From positions 124,001 to 188,000 of the forward strand of contig NZ_PYGE01000007.1 of NCBI RefSeq assembly GCF_003014555.1: a stretch of 64,000 bases of DNA, read 5' to 3'. Both the position numbers and the translations under genes were made by a program. The stretch comes from Haloactinopolyspora alba (GTDB lineage: Bacteria > Actinomycetota > Actinomycetes > Jiangellales > Jiangellaceae). The notes under the pieces were generated by a model. The model saw only the letters and a list, made by a program, of their open reading frames with translations, made no database searches and was not told the origin of the DNA. Below are positions 32,768 to 40,871 of the stretch, in pieces (position 1 is the first letter of the stretch; every line of letters begins with the position of its first letter).

Positions 32768-33340
32768 ATGACGACGCTGTACCTGGCGGGCGACGCCGAC
32801 GCCGACGCGCTGCTGGCCCGCGATCCGTTCGCGCTGCTGGTCGGGATGCTGCTGGACCAGCAGGTGCCGATGGAGAAGGCGTTTGCCGGCCCGGCGGTCA
32901 TCGTGTCGCGGCTCGGAACCGAGACGCTCGACCCGGCCGTGGTCGTCGACCGCGACCCGGACGAGTTCGCCGAGCTGGTCTCACGTACGCCTGCCGTGCA
33001 CCGGTTCCCGGGCGCGATGGCGGGCCGGATCCAGAAGCTGGCCTCGTACGTCGTCGAGGAGTACGACGGTGACGCCGCCGCCATCTGGACCGGTGCGCAC
33101 ACGGGCGCGGAACTGCTGCGCCGGTTGAAGGCGCTGCCGGGGTTCGGCGCGCAGAAGGCGGCCATTCTGGTCGCGCTGCTCGGCAAGCAGTTCGACGTGC
33201 GGCCGGACGGCTGGCGCGAAGCGGCGGGTGCTTACGGCGAGGAGGGCGCCAGCCGCTCGGTGGCCGACGTGGTCGACGACGAGTCGCTGGCGCGTGTCCG
33301 GGCTACCAAGCGCGAGGCCAAACGCGCCGCGAAGGCCTAG
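32768..33340 (+). CDS. HhH-GPD-type base-excision-repair protein
   Basis: A 190-residue protein with LVGMLLDQQVPMEKAF and a helix-hairpin-helix LKALPGFGAQKAAILVALLG, followed by a strand with VRPDGWREAAG whose aspartate may be the catalytic GPD residue. It fits a small uncharacterised actinobacterial DNA glycosylase-like family, and no iron-sulfur cluster motif is present. The ATG at 32768 follows GAAGGA by ten bases; a GTG three codons upstream is less well spaced. The C-terminus is rich in lysine. Confidence 0.8.
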   Translation: MTTLYLAGDADADALLARDPFALLVGMLLDQQVPMEKAFAGPAVIVSRLGTETLDPAVVVDRDPDEFAELVSRTPAVHRFPGAMAGRIQKLASYVVEEYDGDAAAIWTGAHTGAELLRRLKALPGFGAQKAAILVALLGKQFDVRPDGWREAAGAYGEEGASRSVADVVDDESLARVRATKREAKRAAKA

Positions 33341-33347
33341 GGGACCG

Positions 33348-34955
33348 ATGCGGCCGGCGGACGCGCAACGGCTGCTCGGCGCGCTGGCGGGGGTCGACGC
33401 CCCGGTGGGTTTCGCGGTCTTCGATGCGGAGCACCGTTATCTGGCGGTGAACGCGGCGCTGGCCGAGCGTTCCGGGCGCAGCATCGCCGAACACCTCGGC
33501 CGGACCCCGTCCGAGGTCCTGCCGGACGCGCTCGCGGCCCACACCGACGAGATGATCGAGCGGGTGCTGCGCACCGGCGAGTCCGTGGAGGCCGAGGAAC
33601 CGCCCGTTCCGGACGCTCCGAACGCCTACCACCTGCACTCGTCCTGGTACCTCGTCGACGAGGGCCGCGGGCGGGAGGTGGCGATGTTCGTCGTCGACGA
33701 CACCAGCCATCAGCGCGCCATCTCGTCGCTGCGGCGCAGCCGCGCGCGCAACGTGCGGTTGCTGGAGGTCTCGGACGTCCTGTCCCGCGCTGTGGCCGTG
33801 GAGGAGGTCGCCGAGGCGGTCGAGGACATCGGCCGCCGGAGCGTGGGCGCGCTGCGCACCGGTGTCACGTTGATCGGGCAGCGCGGCCCGTACGCGGTGC
33901 GGGCGCGGCCGGCCGGCGATCAGGTCCAGGACTGGCCCGAGGACGCCGTCTCGCCGGTGGCCGAGGTGATGCGGACGGGCTGGCCGATGTTCGTCTCGGG
34001 TGCCGCGCACGTCCGCGACGATTTCCCCGACCCGCGGTTCCGCGCGTTCCTGGACGCCACGGACGAGCGGGCCTGGGCCGTGCTGCCGCTGACCGTGGAC
34101 GGTGAGCACGTCGGCGCGGTCCGGTTCGCCTTCGCCGAGGAGCGTGAGTTCGACAGCGACGTGTGCCGGTTCCTGCGCGCGGTCGCGCAGCAGTGCTCGC
34201 TCGCGTTCGCCCGCGCCCGGCTGTTCGAGCGGGAACGTACGGCCGCCGTGTCGCTCAGCCAGGGGTTGCTGCCGCGGAGCCTGCCGTCCGTTCCCGGCGT
34301 GGAGCTCGAGGCACGCAGCAGGTCGGACGTGGGCTCCGAGATGGGTGAGGACGCGGTCGGTGGCGATTGGTACGACGCGTTCGTGCTACCCGACGGCGCT
34401 CTGGGTCTGGCGCTCGGTGACGTCATGGGCCACGGTGTGGCGGCGGCGGCCGAGATGGGCCAGATGCGGTCGGCGCTGAGGGCGCTCGCGCTGACCGACC
34501 CGGACCCCGCGGCGGTCCTGCACGGGCTCGATCGGCTGGTGGAGCGCGACGACGTCATCGAGATGCTCACGGTCGTCTACGCGCTGGTCGATCCGTCGTC
34601 GGGTGTGGTCTCGGTCGGAGACGCCGGGCACCTGCCGCTGATCCGGATCCCGGCCGCGGGCGAGGTCGAGCTGGTCGACGTGCACGCGGGCACGACACCG
34701 GTGGGTGTGGCCGAGCCGCGGTCGTCCCAGTCGGTGCGGCTGTCGCCGGGTGACGTCCTGATCGCGTTCACCGACGGACTGATCGAGAGCCGCCGCCGGT
34801 CACTGGAGGACGGGTTCACCCAGCTCCTGCGGTTCCTGGAGGACCAGCGTGGCGCTCCGCTGGGCCAACTGCTGGACACCGTCATCGAACGGATGCGAGT
34901 CGACGAGTCGACGGACGACGTCACCGTTCTCGCGCTACGGTGGGCCGGTCGATGA
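33348..34955 (+). CDS. PAS-GAF-SpoIIE phosphatase (PP2C-type regulator)
   Basis: A 535-residue cytoplasmic protein. Residues 1-120 look like a PAS domain ([19 protein letters not shown]), residues 140-300 like GAF ([21 protein letters not shown]), and the C-terminal 220 residues form a PPM phosphatase with [41 protein letters not shown] and [10 protein letters not shown]. Such proteins usually dephosphorylate anti-sigma-factor antagonists. It starts seven bases after the HhH stop, so it belongs to the same transcription unit, and it precedes hrdB. Confidence 0.9.
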   Translation: MRPADAQRLLGALAGVDAPVGFAVFDAEHRYLAVNAALAERSGRSIAEHLGRTPSEVLPDALAAHTDEMIERVLRTGESVEAEEPPVPDAPNAYHLHSSWYLVDEGRGREVAMFVVDDTSHQRAISSLRRSRARNVRLLEVSDVLSRAVAVEEVAEAVEDIGRRSVGALRTGVTLIGQRGPYAVRARPAGDQVQDWPEDAVSPVAEVMRTGWPMFVSGAAHVRDDFPDPRFRAFLDATDERAWAVLPLTVDGEHVGAVRFAFAEEREFDSDVCRFLRAVAQQCSLAFARARLFERERTAAVSLSQGLLPRSLPSVPGVELEARSRSDVGSEMGEDAVGGDWYDAFVLPDGALGLALGDVMGHGVAAAAEMGQMRSALRALALTDPDPAAVLHGLDRLVERDDVIEMLTVVYALVDPSSGVVSVGDAGHLPLIRIPAAGEVELVDVHAGTTPVGVAEPRSSQSVRLSPGDVLIAFTDGLIESRRRSLEDGFTQLLRFLEDQRGAPLGQLLDTVIERMRVDESTDDVTVLALRWAGR

Positions 34956-34997
34956 GCCTTGCTCGTCGCGGCAGCAGCACGCGTTCTGGAGTGAACG

Positions 34998-35024
34998 GGA
35001 AGCAACACCTGTGCCAGAATGTTG
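34998..35024 (+). promoter_or_regulatory. candidate sigma-R (SigR/SigH-type) promoter of hrdB
   Basis: GGAAG at 34998-35002 and GTTG at 35021-35024 are separated by exactly 18 bases, close to the thiol-stress consensus GGAAT-N18-GTT. The predicted start is about 60 bases upstream of the hrdB GTG. A SigR-dependent promoter is known for Streptomyces hrdB. Confidence 0.6.
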
Positions 35025-35088
35025 TGCTGCCGTCGAGCTGCCTTCTTACGAGCCGCTGTCACTCACAACGAACATCGAGAGGTCGTAC

Positions 35089-36603
35089 GTGTCGTCGAGC
35101 CCGTCTAGCACCAAGCACGCCCAGATCCTCGAACTTCCGCCGGTTCAGGAGCTCGTGACGCGGGGGCTGGAGTCCGGCTCGGTTACGGCCGAGGACGTCC
35201 GCAGTGCTTGCGGGGCCGCCAACCTGCCGATGAAAGAGAGCAGGTTCGTTGTCGAGCATTTGAAGTCGACCGGTATTACCGTCGAGGTAGCTGCTGCGGA
35301 CTCACGGGGTCCGCGTAAGCGAGTGGCCGCTGCGACGTCCTCACGGTCCGGCGCCGTGGCCACCGCGGCGGCAGGCAACAAGTCCAAGCCGGCGGCCAAG
35401 AAGGGCGAAGGATCTGTGAACACGGCGGTGAAGAAGGCGAGTACCGAGGTCGACTCGGACGAGGCCGGCTTCTCAGAAGCGGCTGCTGAAGCGGTTCCCA
35501 AGACGTCGCGGTCGAAGAAGAAGGGCAGCAAGGCGGCCAAGCCCGTCGAGGGCAACGGCGTCGTCCCGACCGACATCGACCCCGACCCTCGTGAGCTGGC
35601 CGCAGAGGAGGCCCGGGCCGAGGACGAGGGATTCGTGCTGTCGGAGGACGACGACACCGACGAGCCCGAACAGCAGGTGGCCGTCGCCGGCGCCACCGCC
35701 GACCCGGTCAAGGACTACCTGAAGCAGATCGGCAAGGTCCCGCTGCTCAACGCCGGCGAGGAGGTCGAGCTCGCCAAGCGCATCGAGGCCGGCCTGTTCG
35801 CCGAGGAGAAGCTGGCCACCGAGTCCGAGTCCATGCAGGCCCGGTATCGCGAAGAGCTGGGCTGGATCGCCGAGGACGGGCGCCGGGCCAAGAACCACCT
35901 GCTCGAGGCGAACCTGCGGCTGGTGGTCTCGCTGGCGAAGCGCTACACCGGCCGCGGGATGCTCTTCCTCGACCTCATCCAGGAGGGGAACCTGGGTCTG
36001 ATCCGGGCGGTCGAGAAGTTCGACTACACCAAGGGCTTCAAGTTCTCCACCTACGCGACGTGGTGGATCCGGCAGGCCATCACCCGGGCCATGGCCGACC
36101 AGGCGCGCACCATCCGCATCCCGGTGCACATGGTCGAGGTCATCAACAAGCTGGCCCGGGTGCAGCGGCAGATGCTGCAGGACCTCGGCCGCGAGCCCAC
36201 GCCGGACGAGCTGGCCACCGAGTTGGACATGACGCCGGAGAAGGTCGTCGAGGTCCAGAAGTACGGCCGCGAGCCGATCTCGTTGCACACCCCGCTCGGC
36301 GAGGACGGCGACAGCGAGTTCGGTGACCTGATCGAGGACTCCGAGGCCATCGTGCCGGCCGAGGCGGTGTCGTTCACGCTGCTGCAGGAGCAGTTGCACG
36401 CGGTGCTGGACACGCTGTCCGAGCGTGAGGCCGGGGTGGTGTCCATGCGCTTCGGGCTCACCGACGGCCAGCCGAAGACCCTGGACGAGATCGGCAAGGT
36501 CTACGGCGTCACCCGGGAGCGCATCCGGCAGATAGAGAGCAAGACCATGAGCAAGCTGCGGCACCCGTCGCGTTCGCAGGTGCTGCGCGACTATCTGGAC
36601 TGA
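35089..36603 (+). CDS. hrdB: principal RNA polymerase sigma factor (HrdB/SigA, sigma-70)
   Basis: A 504-residue housekeeping sigma factor. Residues 1-200 are a poorly conserved Lys/Ala/Ser-rich, then acidic extension typical of actinobacteria. Region 1.2 begins [16 protein letters not shown]; region 2 has [34 protein letters not shown] and [13 protein letters not shown]; region 3 has [12 protein letters not shown]; region 4.2 ends [20 protein letters not shown]. It recognises most -35/-10 promoters. The GTG at 35089 follows GAGAGG by six bases. A candidate SigR-type promoter lies upstream. Confidence 0.97.
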   Translation: MSSSPSSTKHAQILELPPVQELVTRGLESGSVTAEDVRSACGAANLPMKESRFVVEHLKSTGITVEVAAADSRGPRKRVAAATSSRSGAVATAAAGNKSKPAAKKGEGSVNTAVKKASTEVDSDEAGFSEAAAEAVPKTSRSKKKGSKAAKPVEGNGVVPTDIDPDPRELAAEEARAEDEGFVLSEDDDTDEPEQQVAVAGATADPVKDYLKQIGKVPLLNAGEEVELAKRIEAGLFAEEKLATESESMQARYREELGWIAEDGRRAKNHLLEANLRLVVSLAKRYTGRGMLFLDLIQEGNLGLIRAVEKFDYTKGFKFSTYATWWIRQAITRAMADQARTIRIPVHMVEVINKLARVQRQMLQDLGREPTPDELATELDMTPEKVVEVQKYGREPISLHTPLGEDGDSEFGDLIEDSEAIVPAEAVSFTLLQEQLHAVLDTLSEREAGVVSMRFGLTDGQPKTLDEIGKVYGVTRERIRQIESKTMSKLRHPSRSQVLRDYLD

Positions 36604-36631
36604 TCGCGCGTCCGCCCCGTAGCGGACACGC

Positions 36632-36683
36632 AGATGGTGGGCGGTTTACTGGTGTCATGACGCCAGTGAACCGCCCACCATCT
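36632..36683 (+). terminator. 21-bp-stem hairpin downstream of hrdB that encloses the next start codon
   Basis: The arm at 36632-36652 pairs with 36663-36683 with one mismatch (twenty of twenty-one pairs), leaving a ten-base loop. It lies 29 bases after hrdB and could terminate it. The ATG of the arginase-family gene (36657-36659) sits in the loop, so the hairpin also covers that start. Confidence 0.75.
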
Positions 36684-37430
36684 GTTCTGCTCCCGTACCA
36701 CCTGGACGAGCACCGGCCCGGGCTGGACGTCCCGGTGCCGCCCGACGTGACCGTCACCGCCGCGCTACCCGCCGGCGACGCCTGGCAGCGGATGGCGGTG
36801 CTGTACGAGCAGGTCGCGGCCACGGTGCGGACCGAGGCGGCCGGGGGCCGCACCGTCGTGGTCCAGTCGGGCGACTGCACCACCTCGCTCGGTGTCGTGG
36901 CGGGGTTGCAACGGGCCGGCCACGACCCGTCGATCGTGTGGTTCGACGCGCACGGCGACGTCCAGACACTGGAGACGACGGAGTCGGGCTATCTCGGCGG
37001 CATCCCGCTGCGGCTGCTGACCGGGTACCGCCCGGAGCTCGTCGCCGACGCGCTCGGGTTGACGCCCGTCGCCGAAGACCGGGTGGTGCTGGCCGGAGCC
37101 CGTGACCTCGACCCGCCCGAGCGCGAGTACCTGGAGTCGTCGGCCCTACGGCGCTGCGCGGTCGACGAACTGGACGCCGACCGGGTTCCCGACGGGCCGA
37201 TCTACCTGCACGTCGATCTCGACGTCGTGGACGCCGCCGAACTGCCGGGTCTGCTGTTCCCGGTGCCGGACGGTCCTTCGGCGGACGATCTCGCGGCGGC
37301 GCTGGGGCGGGTGGCGGACACCGGCCGGGTGGCCGCGGTGGGTGTGGGCTGCACGTGGGACCCGGGGCACGGCGCGGCCGAGCGCGTCCGTGCCGTCCTG
37401 GAGCCGGTGCTCGCGCGGACGGAGCCCTAG
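36657..37430 (+). CDS. arginase/agmatinase-family protein
   Basis: A 257-residue ureohydrolase-like protein. The aspartate-rich metal sites are visible in WFDAHGDVQT and YLHVDLDVVD. In the first metal motif, where arginases have GGDHS, this protein has SGDCTTSLG, a cysteine in place of the ligand histidine. The family includes arginases, agmatinases and formimidoylglutamases; the substrate is not clear. The start ATG lies in the loop of a strong hairpin, an unusual position. A later in-frame start would remove conserved sequence and is unlikely. Confidence 0.82.
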   Translation: MTPVNRPPSVLLPYHLDEHRPGLDVPVPPDVTVTAALPAGDAWQRMAVLYEQVAATVRTEAAGGRTVVVQSGDCTTSLGVVAGLQRAGHDPSIVWFDAHGDVQTLETTESGYLGGIPLRLLTGYRPELVADALGLTPVAEDRVVLAGARDLDPPEREYLESSALRRCAVDELDADRVPDGPIYLHVDLDVVDAAELPGLLFPVPDGPSADDLAAALGRVADTGRVAAVGVGCTWDPGHGAAERVRAVLEPVLARTEP

Positions 37431-37439
37431 ACTGGTGGC

Positions 37440-38051
37440 GTGTCGTCCTCGGGTCAGGTGACGCCGCGCCGCGAGATCCCGCCGGCGGTCGCGGCGATGG
37501 TGCCGGTCTTCGTCATGGTGCTGCTCATGTGGGCGCAAGAGATCGTCGACCTGGTGCCGGGCGTCGACCTCGACCAGTACGGCATCCGTCCCCGTGAGGG
37601 CGAGGGCCTGCCGGGCGTGCTGGCCGCGCCGTTCCTGCACGGCGGGTTCGACCATCTGATCGCGAACACCGGCGCGTTCCTGGTTCTCGGGCTGCTCATC
37701 GCGGTCACGACCCGGCGGTACCCGGCAGTGACCATCGGCGTGGCGTTGCTCGGTGGGCTGGCGACGTGGCTCGTCGCGGGGGAGAACACGGTGCACATCG
37801 GCGCCAGCGGACTCGTGTACGGGTACGCGGCGTTCCTGGTCGCGTGGGGTGTGCTGACCCGCAGGGTGCTCAGCGTGGTCGTGGCGACCGTGGTGGTGCT
37901 GATGTACGGCAGTATCGCGTTGGGGGTGCTGCCCGTCCAGCCCGGCGTCTCGTGGCAGGGGCATCTGTTCGGCGCGCTCACCGGCGTGCTGATGGCCTTC
38001 GTGCTGCGAGGCCGGCAGGAGCGAGGCCAGGGCGGCACCGACCGCCGGTGA
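37440..38051 (+). CDS. rhomboid-family intramembrane serine protease
   Basis: A 203-residue membrane protein with six hydrophobic helices. The catalytic serine is in GASGLVYGY (about residue 122) and the catalytic histidine in WQGHLFGALTGVLMAF (about residue 182); HGGFDHLIANT is the conserved early helix. It is a compact rhomboid without extra domains. It starts nine bases after the arginase-family stop and is probably cotranscribed. The substrate is unknown. Confidence 0.88.
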   Translation: MSSSGQVTPRREIPPAVAAMVPVFVMVLLMWAQEIVDLVPGVDLDQYGIRPREGEGLPGVLAAPFLHGGFDHLIANTGAFLVLGLLIAVTTRRYPAVTIGVALLGGLATWLVAGENTVHIGASGLVYGYAAFLVAWGVLTRRVLSVVVATVVVLMYGSIALGVLPVQPGVSWQGHLFGALTGVLMAFVLRGRQERGQGGTDRR

Positions 38052-38058
38052 GTGTGAA

Positions 38059-38099
38059 CCGGTCACGGACACGGTCGAACACGCCGTGCCCGTGACCGG
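38059..38099. terminator. hairpin after the rhomboid gene
   Basis: Sixteen bases at 38059-38074 pair with 38084-38099 with one mismatch and a nine-base loop. It lies seven bases after the rhomboid stop and nineteen bases before the convergent DUF7455-type stop. Confidence 0.8.
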
Positions 38100-38117
38100 G
38101 AAGTCACGTGGCGGTGG

Positions 38118-38333
38118 TCAGTCGTCGACGGGCTCCGGCTTCTCGTGCAGGCGGCTCGTCTCGTCGTGCCACTCCAGAGCGATCGGGCGGAGCTTGGGCT
38201 CGTGCCGACGTCCGTGGTGGCCGCAGAAGAGGAGCTCGCCCTCGCTGAGCACGACGCGGATGTATGCCTGGGCGCCGCAGCTGTCGCAGCGGTCGATGGC
38301 TTTCAAGGGGCTGGTAGCGAGAGCAGTGGTCAC
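38118..38333 (-). CDS. DUF7455-type small zinc-ribbon-like protein
   Basis: A 71-residue protein with RCDSCGAQAYIRV and ELLFCGHHGRRH, i.e. C-x-x-C and C-x-H-H pairs that could hold zinc. The GTG start has GGAAGG eight bases upstream. The family is actinobacterial and often lies near the hrdB-parE locus. Function is unknown; size and metal site suggest a small regulatory or binding role. A SigR-like promoter candidate lies 66 bases upstream. Confidence 0.8.
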   Translation of the reverse strand: MTTALATSPLKAIDRCDSCGAQAYIRVVLSEGELLFCGHHGRRHEPKLRPIALEWHDETSRLHEKPEPVDD

Positions 38334-38398
38334 GTCGCATACCTTCCTGTTCGGTGGGCCACCGGGTTCTTACGGTGGTCGTTTCCTGCATCCGTACC

Positions 38399-38424
38399 AA
38401 CATGAAATCACCCTCAACGTTTCC
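38399..38424 (-). promoter_or_regulatory. candidate sigma-R-type promoter of the DUF7455 gene
   Basis: Read on the minus strand, GGAAA and GTTGG are separated by 18 bases, four of five and three of three consensus positions for the thiol-stress sigma factor. The transcript would have a leader of about 58 bases. It is one of two such sites near hrdB. Confidence 0.45.
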
Positions 38425-38613
38425 CGCGACGCGGGCGCGGCCTGGTTCGCTCTGCGCGTAACGGCCACCGTGTGAGGCTGCTCACGCCGGGTGGGGCGGT
38501 GCGTGGGCACGGCCTGCCGAGCCGTAGGCGTGGCTGCCGTGCTTCGTCGCGCTCCGGGCATAGTGTGGCAGCGCTGACGTTCGTCATGTGTATCAGGAGG
38601 AGGGCGCCGAGCC

Positions 38614-40749
38614 GTGACCGCTGAAACGGCCGAGACACGTCTACCCGGCGGGACCGCCGCGGCCCGCGCCGGAAGTGCGAAGCGCGGGGACTACACCGCG
38701 CGGCACCTCTCGGTTCTCGAAGGGCTGGAGGCCGTACGCAAGCGGCCGGGCATGTACATCGGCTCCACCGACTCCCGCGGGCTCATGCACTGCCTGTGGG
38801 AGGTCATCGACAACGCGGTCGACGAGGCGCTCGGCGGCTACTGCGACCGGGTCGAGGTCATCCTCCGCGCCGACGGCTCGGCCGAGGTCATCGACAACGG
38901 CCGTGGCATCCCCGTGGACATGCACACCAAGTCCGGCCTGTCCGGTGTCGAGGTCGTCTTCACCAAGCTGCACGCGGGCGGGAAGTTCGGCGGCGGGTCG
39001 TACGCGGCCACCGGCGGCCTGCACGGCGTCGGAGCCAGCGTCGTGAACGGGCTGTCGGCCCGGCTGGACGTCGAGGTCGACAAGGACGGTCGGACCCACG
39101 CGATGTCGTTCCGCCGCGGCGAGCCCGGCACCTACGACGGCGACGGTCCCGACGCGCCGTTCACCCCGTTCACCGACCATTCCGAGCTGCGCGTCACCGG
39201 CCGGGTCGCCAAGCGGGTCACCGGCACCCGGGTGCGGTTCTTCGCCGACCGGCAGATCTTCCTCGGCGAGGCCGGTTACGACTGGGACGACATCATCTCC
39301 CGTGCCCGCCAGACCTCGTACCTGATTCCGGGACTCGAACTGGTGGTCCGCGACGAGCGCGGCGACGAGACGGTCGAGGAGACGTTCCGCCACGACGGAG
39401 GCATCAGCGAGTTCGTCGACTACCTCAGCCCGGGTGCCGCGGTGACGGACGTGCTGCGGCTCACCGGCTCGGACACCTTCCGCGAGACCGTCCCGGTGCT
39501 GGACGAGGACGGCCAGCTCGTGTCGAAGGACACGGAGCGCACGTGCACCGTCGACGTGGCCCTGCGGTGGGACACCGGCTACGACAACGCGTCGCGGTCG
39601 TTCGTCAACGTGGTCGCCACGCCGAAGGGCGGCACCCACGTCACGGGCTTCGAGCAGGGCCTGTTGAAGACGATGCGCGATCAGGTCAAGGCCAACGCGC
39701 GCCGGCTGAAGGCCGCGAACGACAAGATCGAGAAGGACGACGTCCTCGAGGGGCTCACGTCGGTGGTGACCGTCCGCCTCGACGAGCCACAGTTCGAGGG
39801 GCAGACGAAGGAGGTGCTGGGCACGGCGGCCGTGCGCGGCATCGTCGCCGGGGTCGTCGAGCGCGAGCTCAAGAGCATCCTGACCTCGACCAAGCGCGCG
39901 CAGAAGGCACAGGCCACGGCGCTGCTCGAGAAGGTCGTCGCCGCGGCGAAGGCGCGGGTGGCCGCCCGGCTGCACAAGGAGACCGTGCGGCGCAAGAACG
40001 CGCTCGAGACGAGCTCGCTGCCGACCAAGCTGGTCGACTGCCGTTCGGCCAACCTCGAGCGCTCCGAGTTGTTCGTCGTCGAGGGCGACTCCGCGCTCGG
40101 CACCGGGCGCTCGGCCCGCGACGCCGAACACCAGGCGCTGCTGCCCATCCGCGGCAAGATCCTGAACGTGCAGAAGGCCTCGGTCGGCGACATGCTCAAG
40201 AACGTCGAGTGTGCCGCCATCATCCAGGTGCTGGGCGCCGGCAGCGGGCGCAGCTTCGACATCGAGCAGAGCCGGTACGGCCGGGTCATCCTGATGACCG
40301 ACGCCGACGTCGACGGCGCGCACATCCGCACGTTGCTGATCACCCTGTTCTTCCGGTACATGCGGCCGTTCGTCGAGGCCGGCCGGCTGTACGCCGCGAT
40401 GCCCCCGTTGCACCGTGTCGAGATCGCGAACCCGAAAAAGGGTCAGGACAAGTACGTCTACACGTACACCGACGCCGACCTCGACCGCACGATGCGCGAG
40501 CTGGCGCGCAAGGGCGTGCGGGTCAAGGACACGCCGCAGCGTTACAAGGGACTCGGCGAGATGGACCCGGAGCAGCTGGCCGAGACGACCATGGACCCGC
40601 GGCACCGCCGGTTGCGGCGTATCAACGCCGCCGACGGCGAGGCCGCCGAGCGGATGTTCGAGCTGCTCATGGGCAACGACGTCGCACCACGCAAGGAGTT
40701 CATCATCGCCGGCGCCGCGGAGCTCGACCGGACGCGCATCGACGTGTGA
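38614..40749 (+). CDS. parE: type IIA topoisomerase subunit B, ParE (topoisomerase IV / second gyrase B)
   Basis: A 711-residue ATPase subunit. The GHKL site is in EVIDNAVDEALGGY and DNGRGIPVDMH; HAGGKFGGGSY and GLHGVGASVVN are the ATP lid. The TOPRIM site is FVVEGDSALG and TDADVDGAHIR; the end has RYKGLGEMDPEQL. It pairs with the parC product encoded 12 kb downstream, and the locus next to hrdB matches the ParE position in Streptomyces, while gyrB is expected near the origin. The GTG start is preceded by a purine-rich stretch. Confidence 0.93.
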   Translation: MTAETAETRLPGGTAAARAGSAKRGDYTARHLSVLEGLEAVRKRPGMYIGSTDSRGLMHCLWEVIDNAVDEALGGYCDRVEVILRADGSAEVIDNGRGIPVDMHTKSGLSGVEVVFTKLHAGGKFGGGSYAATGGLHGVGASVVNGLSARLDVEVDKDGRTHAMSFRRGEPGTYDGDGPDAPFTPFTDHSELRVTGRVAKRVTGTRVRFFADRQIFLGEAGYDWDDIISRARQTSYLIPGLELVVRDERGDETVEETFRHDGGISEFVDYLSPGAAVTDVLRLTGSDTFRETVPVLDEDGQLVSKDTERTCTVDVALRWDTGYDNASRSFVNVVATPKGGTHVTGFEQGLLKTMRDQVKANARRLKAANDKIEKDDVLEGLTSVVTVRLDEPQFEGQTKEVLGTAAVRGIVAGVVERELKSILTSTKRAQKAQATALLEKVVAAAKARVAARLHKETVRRKNALETSSLPTKLVDCRSANLERSELFVVEGDSALGTGRSARDAEHQALLPIRGKILNVQKASVGDMLKNVECAAIIQVLGAGSGRSFDIEQSRYGRVILMTDADVDGAHIRTLLITLFFRYMRPFVEAGRLYAAMPPLHRVEIANPKKGQDKYVYTYTDADLDRTMRELARKGVRVKDTPQRYKGLGEMDPEQLAETTMDPRHRRLRRINAADGEAAERMFELLMGNDVAPRKEFIIAGAAELDRTRIDV

Positions 40750-40871
40750 CATCCGTCCGGGAACCGCACAGGCCTGACCCGCAGCCGTTGTGGGTAAGGG
40801 CAGGTCGTGCGCGCGCCTCATCACCCGCCGCCGACCGCGGGGCCGACGGAGCCTGACCAGGGCGGCGGCCG

